DNA from: Chrysomallon squamiferum | Taxonomy: Eukaryota > Mollusca > Gastropoda > Neomphalida > Peltospiridae | Direction: 5' to 3' | Assembly (NCBI GenBank): GCA_012295275.1 | Contig: CM022676.1 | Location: 10,386,086-10,396,085 of the forward strand | Length of the DNA stretch: 10,000 nt | In this document: piece by piece, positions 7,758-10,000 of the stretch | How the letters are laid out: every line of letters begins with the position of its first letter | Numbering within the stretch: position 1 is the first letter of the stretch | The notes under the pieces: generated by a model | The model's database searches: none | The model's input: only the letters and a program-made list of their open reading frames with translations | What the model was told of the DNA's origin: nothing | Translations under genes and position numbers: made by a program

Positions 7758-7826
7758 AATTAGTTTGTTTTCTCTTAATTTATATATTAATATATATATA
7801 TATTAATATTAATATATAAACTAATT
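7758..7826. repeat. AT-rich nested inverted repeat
   Basis: TTTATATATTAATAT (7779-7793) is the exact reverse complement of ATATTAATATATAAA (7806-7820). Outside it, AATTAGTTT (7758-7766) is the reverse complement of AAACTAATT (7818-7826). The whole could extrude as a cruciform. It may be a relic foldback element or a product of TA-repeat growth. Confidence 0.7.
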
Positions 7827-8000
7827 ATAATTATTAAGTTACAGATATATAATTTGATACATTATTTATTTATTTATTATTATTTTTTTGATGTTGAAAA
7901 TATATTTGGCTGCTGATAATTCATAGTTGAAAAGAAGGGTAAGCACCATCATTGTGATGGACATAACTTTGAATATCACTGTTCAACAACATCAACAAAA

Positions 8001-8010
8001 TGATGATGAT

Positions 8011-8044
<34 letters not shown>

Positions 8045-8056
8045 GTAGTAGTAGTA
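8001..8056. repeat. Compound (TGA)n-(AAT)n-(AGT)n array
   Basis: GAT-type units (8001-8014) pass to AAT (about 8017-8043) and then AGT (about 8043-8056). The register is kept, giving the Asp/Asn/Ser-rich pseudo-protein of the frame 7927-8109. Its flanking residues show no domain. Confidence 0.92.
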
Positions 8057-8180
8057 GCAATAATGATACAGATAACAGAAACAGAAGAAGATACATCTCT
8101 TTCTTGTGAATGTATATATTATGTGATAAGTTTTTATCTTGGTTTTTACTGACTGAAGAAAAAATTAATTAATTTAATTA

Positions 8181-8201
8181 AACTAACTAACTAACTAACT
8201 A
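8181..8201. repeat. (AACT)n short array
   Basis: Five AACT-type units follow a TTAATTAA run. They precede an A-rich zone with TAAAA and AAT units. Confidence 0.85.
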
Positions 8202-8247
8202 AAAAATAAAAAATAATAATAATAATCAATAAAATAAAATAACTAAA

Positions 8248-8328
8248 AACATAACTAGAATAAATAAATAAATACATAAAAAAATTTTATTTTCTATTTT
8301 TAGTAACAACATAACTAGAATAAATAAA
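8248..8328. repeat. 60 bp-spaced direct repeat
   Basis: A 21 bp block beginning AACATAACTAGAA occurs at 8248-8268 and exactly again at 8308-8328. The intervening DNA is A- and T-rich. It looks like a local tandem duplication of about 60 bp whose second copy has diverged. Confidence 0.85.
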
Positions 8329-8465
8329 CATAACTTTTTATTGACAACAAATAGCAGTGTCACAGTTTGACATTAAATTATACTGTTAAGACAATAATGA
8401 TTACAATTAGTGAAAATAGATTACTGTATTTGTAGAAATTAATTGATTTAAAACAGGAAAATATA

Positions 8466-8474
8466 ACACACACT

Positions 8475-8522
<48 letters not shown>
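8466..8522. repeat. (CA)n microsatellite
   Basis: About 28 CA units, with one CTCT interruption near 8472-8476, end at GGTACATG. Confidence 0.97.
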
Positions 8523-8525
<3 letters not shown>

Positions 8526-8819
8526 ACATGTATAGAACTTGCATAATTTTTGTAAACATCAAATCACAACAATGGATTGTATATAAATTTTAATATTTAT
8601 ATGTAATATTTACTTTAATCACTTAAGCTTTTGAATATTTAAAATATAATTTACGAATTTAATTTCACACAAAATATTTTATGGTCATTACATATTTTGA
8701 AAGATGCATACAGTAACATTCCCCCCCCTCCAACCAGAAAAAAAAAACAAAAAACAAAACAATAATGACTTCACAATGAAAGAAAAGAAATCTAGATGAT
8801 ATTAATTAATTAATTAAAG
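8523..8819. other. AT-rich spacer, no gene seen
   Basis: Mixed sequence includes a C tract (about 8721-8728) and A-rich AAAAC words (about 8740-8760). TTTAATATTTATATGTAATATTTAC near 8588-8612 weakly resembles the start of the downstream minisatellite unit and may be a very decayed copy. Confidence 0.5.
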
Positions 8820-9350
8820 ATAAATGAGCAGGTCACCTTTATAGTTAATTAACCACTCATCCTCTTCATAAATATTAATGAAATAATCAATTATACTAAA
8901 TTTAATCAATATGCATGTATTAGCCAATCATAATATCACTTAGTAAAGTCACAAAATCTTATTAATATTTATTAGCTTGTTAATCACACTTTAAATCAAC
9001 AACCTGTTTAATATTTATTAGCTAACCAATCATTATACTTCAAATCAATGAGCTAATTATAATATTCATAGCTGGTTAATCACACACTTTAAAGCAACAA
9101 CCTGTTTAATATTTATTAGCTAACCAATCATTATTCTTCAAATCAATGAGCTAATTATAATATTCATATTCTAACCTTTATCACATTTTATATCACTGGA
9201 TGTGTAAAAGTTATAGTATATTTTGAAATTGCTGAATGTTGAATACTCTTCAGAAAAACAATTATTTTTATTTAATTAATAAAATATGTTTAATATTTAC
9301 AAGCCATCCAGTCATTCGTTGTACTTAATATTCATTAGATAACCATTAAT
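8820..9350. repeat. Degenerate minisatellite of about 49 bp units with a 98 bp dimer
   Basis: The core comprises two nearly identical 97-98 bp copies, 8973-9069 and 9070-9167. Each is made of two related monomers of about 47-51 bp that begin TTTAATATTTATTAGC or a variant. Successive monomers lie at about 8959-9006, 9007-9053, 9054-9104, 9105-9151 and 9152 onward. Monomers alternate between an AACCAATCATT type and a GTTAATCACAC type. Degenerate copies appear upstream (ATTAGCCAATCATAA near 8919) and downstream (TTTAATATTTACAAGCC near 9290). No coding content is seen. Confidence 0.85.
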
Positions 9351-9379
9351 AATATTTTTTATATTAATTATTAAAATGC

Positions 9380-9539
9380 AGAGAGAGAGAGAGGTTATGA
9401 AAACATAACTTCCATTTTTGATTATTAGAAATAAGAAATAAGAAAAAGATCAGAAAATGAGACAGAGAGAGAGACAATTTAAGAGAAACAGAAGGACTGA
9501 GAGAATGAATAACAGTGAAAGAGAGAGAGAGAGAGAGAG
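9380..9539. repeat. Purine-rich zone with short GA runs
   Basis: Short GA runs occur at about 9380-9392, 9463-9475 and 9519-9539 within purine-rich plus-strand DNA. They may be decayed relics of one longer GA array. Confidence 0.75.
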
Positions 9540-9759
9540 CGATCGTGCATTATAAGAACATATAATTATTGAGGAATCATTGCAATGGTCACTAATTTTT
9601 TTAAATTTCTAAAGAATGTTTTTATTCTTTAACTTAGTTTCTCTCAGGCCTTTTAATTTTTAGTGTGCTTTGTTCAGCTGCTTTTGGTACCATAGGCATA
9701 AGTGTTTCCTGTTTCTAGAAAAAAAAAAAAATACACAGTACTAGTTAAATATTAATAAA
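9540..9759. other. Unique AT-rich spacer, no gene seen
   Basis: The segment includes pyrimidine-rich CTCTCAG and TTTTTAG words near 9644-9662 that resemble acceptors. No sustained open frame follows. A run of 13 A begins at 9720. Confidence 0.5.
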
Positions 9760-9880
9760 TAAAGAAACAAACAAACAAAGAAACAAAGAAACAAAGAATC
9801 AATCATAAAAATATGTAAGACAGTAGGTAACTATGTAAGTAAGTAAGTAAGTAAGTAAGTAAATAAATACATAAATAAAT
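9760..9880. repeat. (AAAC/AAAG)n and (AAGT/AAAT)n tetranucleotide runs
   Basis: AAAC and AAAG units intermingle at about 9763-9797. A separate AAGT run (about 9835-9861) passes into AAAT and ACAT units to about 9880. Confidence 0.88.
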
Positions 9881-9970
9881 AATTCAAATACCCAGCCCCA
9901 GTGAACAAATAAAGAAACCAAAAAATTAATAATATAGTCTTAATTTGTCACTGTAAGTAGATACGTATGA

Positions 9971-10000
9971 ATGTGTGTGTGTGTGTGTGTGTGTGTGTGT
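9971..10000. repeat. (GT)n microsatellite, runs off the window end
   Basis: At least 15 GT units reach the last base. If the pattern of the other compound arrays holds, an AG run might follow beyond the window. Confidence 0.97.

Overview
This window looks like non-coding DNA from a large, strongly AT-rich, repeat-laden animal nuclear genome. No complete gene, tRNA, rRNA, CRISPR array or recognisable transposon protein can be supported. Every long open frame is wholly or mainly a translated simple repeat, such as (CT)n read as Leu-Ser, (GA)n as Arg-Glu and (AAT)n as Asn, Tyr or Ile. Long CT/GA, CA/GT, AAT, ATCT, AGT/ACT and A-rich arrays, metazoan-style splice-like motifs and no operon-like packing fit an invertebrate. 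Their density recalls mollusc and especially cephalopod (octopus-like) intergenic DNA. That assignment rests on texture, not on a diagnostic gene.

Layout. 1-600: CT/CA array, an inverted TATG/CATA repeat and an AAT array. 600-1200: an island of more complex DNA with a TATA-like motif and a weak open frame, then a 35-base A tract. 1309-1511: two direct copies of an approximately 90 bp hairpin unit. 1537-1740: the most promoter-like stretch, with a CRE-like site, two GGCGGGAA (E2F-type) motifs and a CACGTG E-box. 1740-2077: T-rich DNA and an ATTT/ATT/AGT array. 2295-2461: a CT array of about 83 units. 2770-3227: a phase-coherent mosaic of trinucleotide repeats. 3232-3426: complex DNA with two close AP-1-type motifs, then more than 230 bp of A-rich repeat. 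3861-4070: GT/GA and ATCT arrays. 4072-6000: AT-rich spacer with ACT, GA, AAT and CT/CA arrays. 6328-6448: GT/GA array. 6526-7324: the best gene-like trace, a short open segment behind a good splice-acceptor-like sequence (6874-6979). 7325-8522: GA array, AT palindrome, small mosaic arrays and a CA array. 8820-9350: a degenerate minisatellite of about 49 bp, with a 98 bp dimer duplicated almost exactly. 9350-10000: short GA, AAAC/AAAG and AAGT runs, and a GT array leaving the window.

No genes can be shown to work together here. The items worth following are the E2F/CRE/E-box cluster, the candidate exon, the dimeric minisatellite, the duplicated hairpin and the constant strand relationship of the compound CT-CA arrays. 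No new biological system could be demonstrated.
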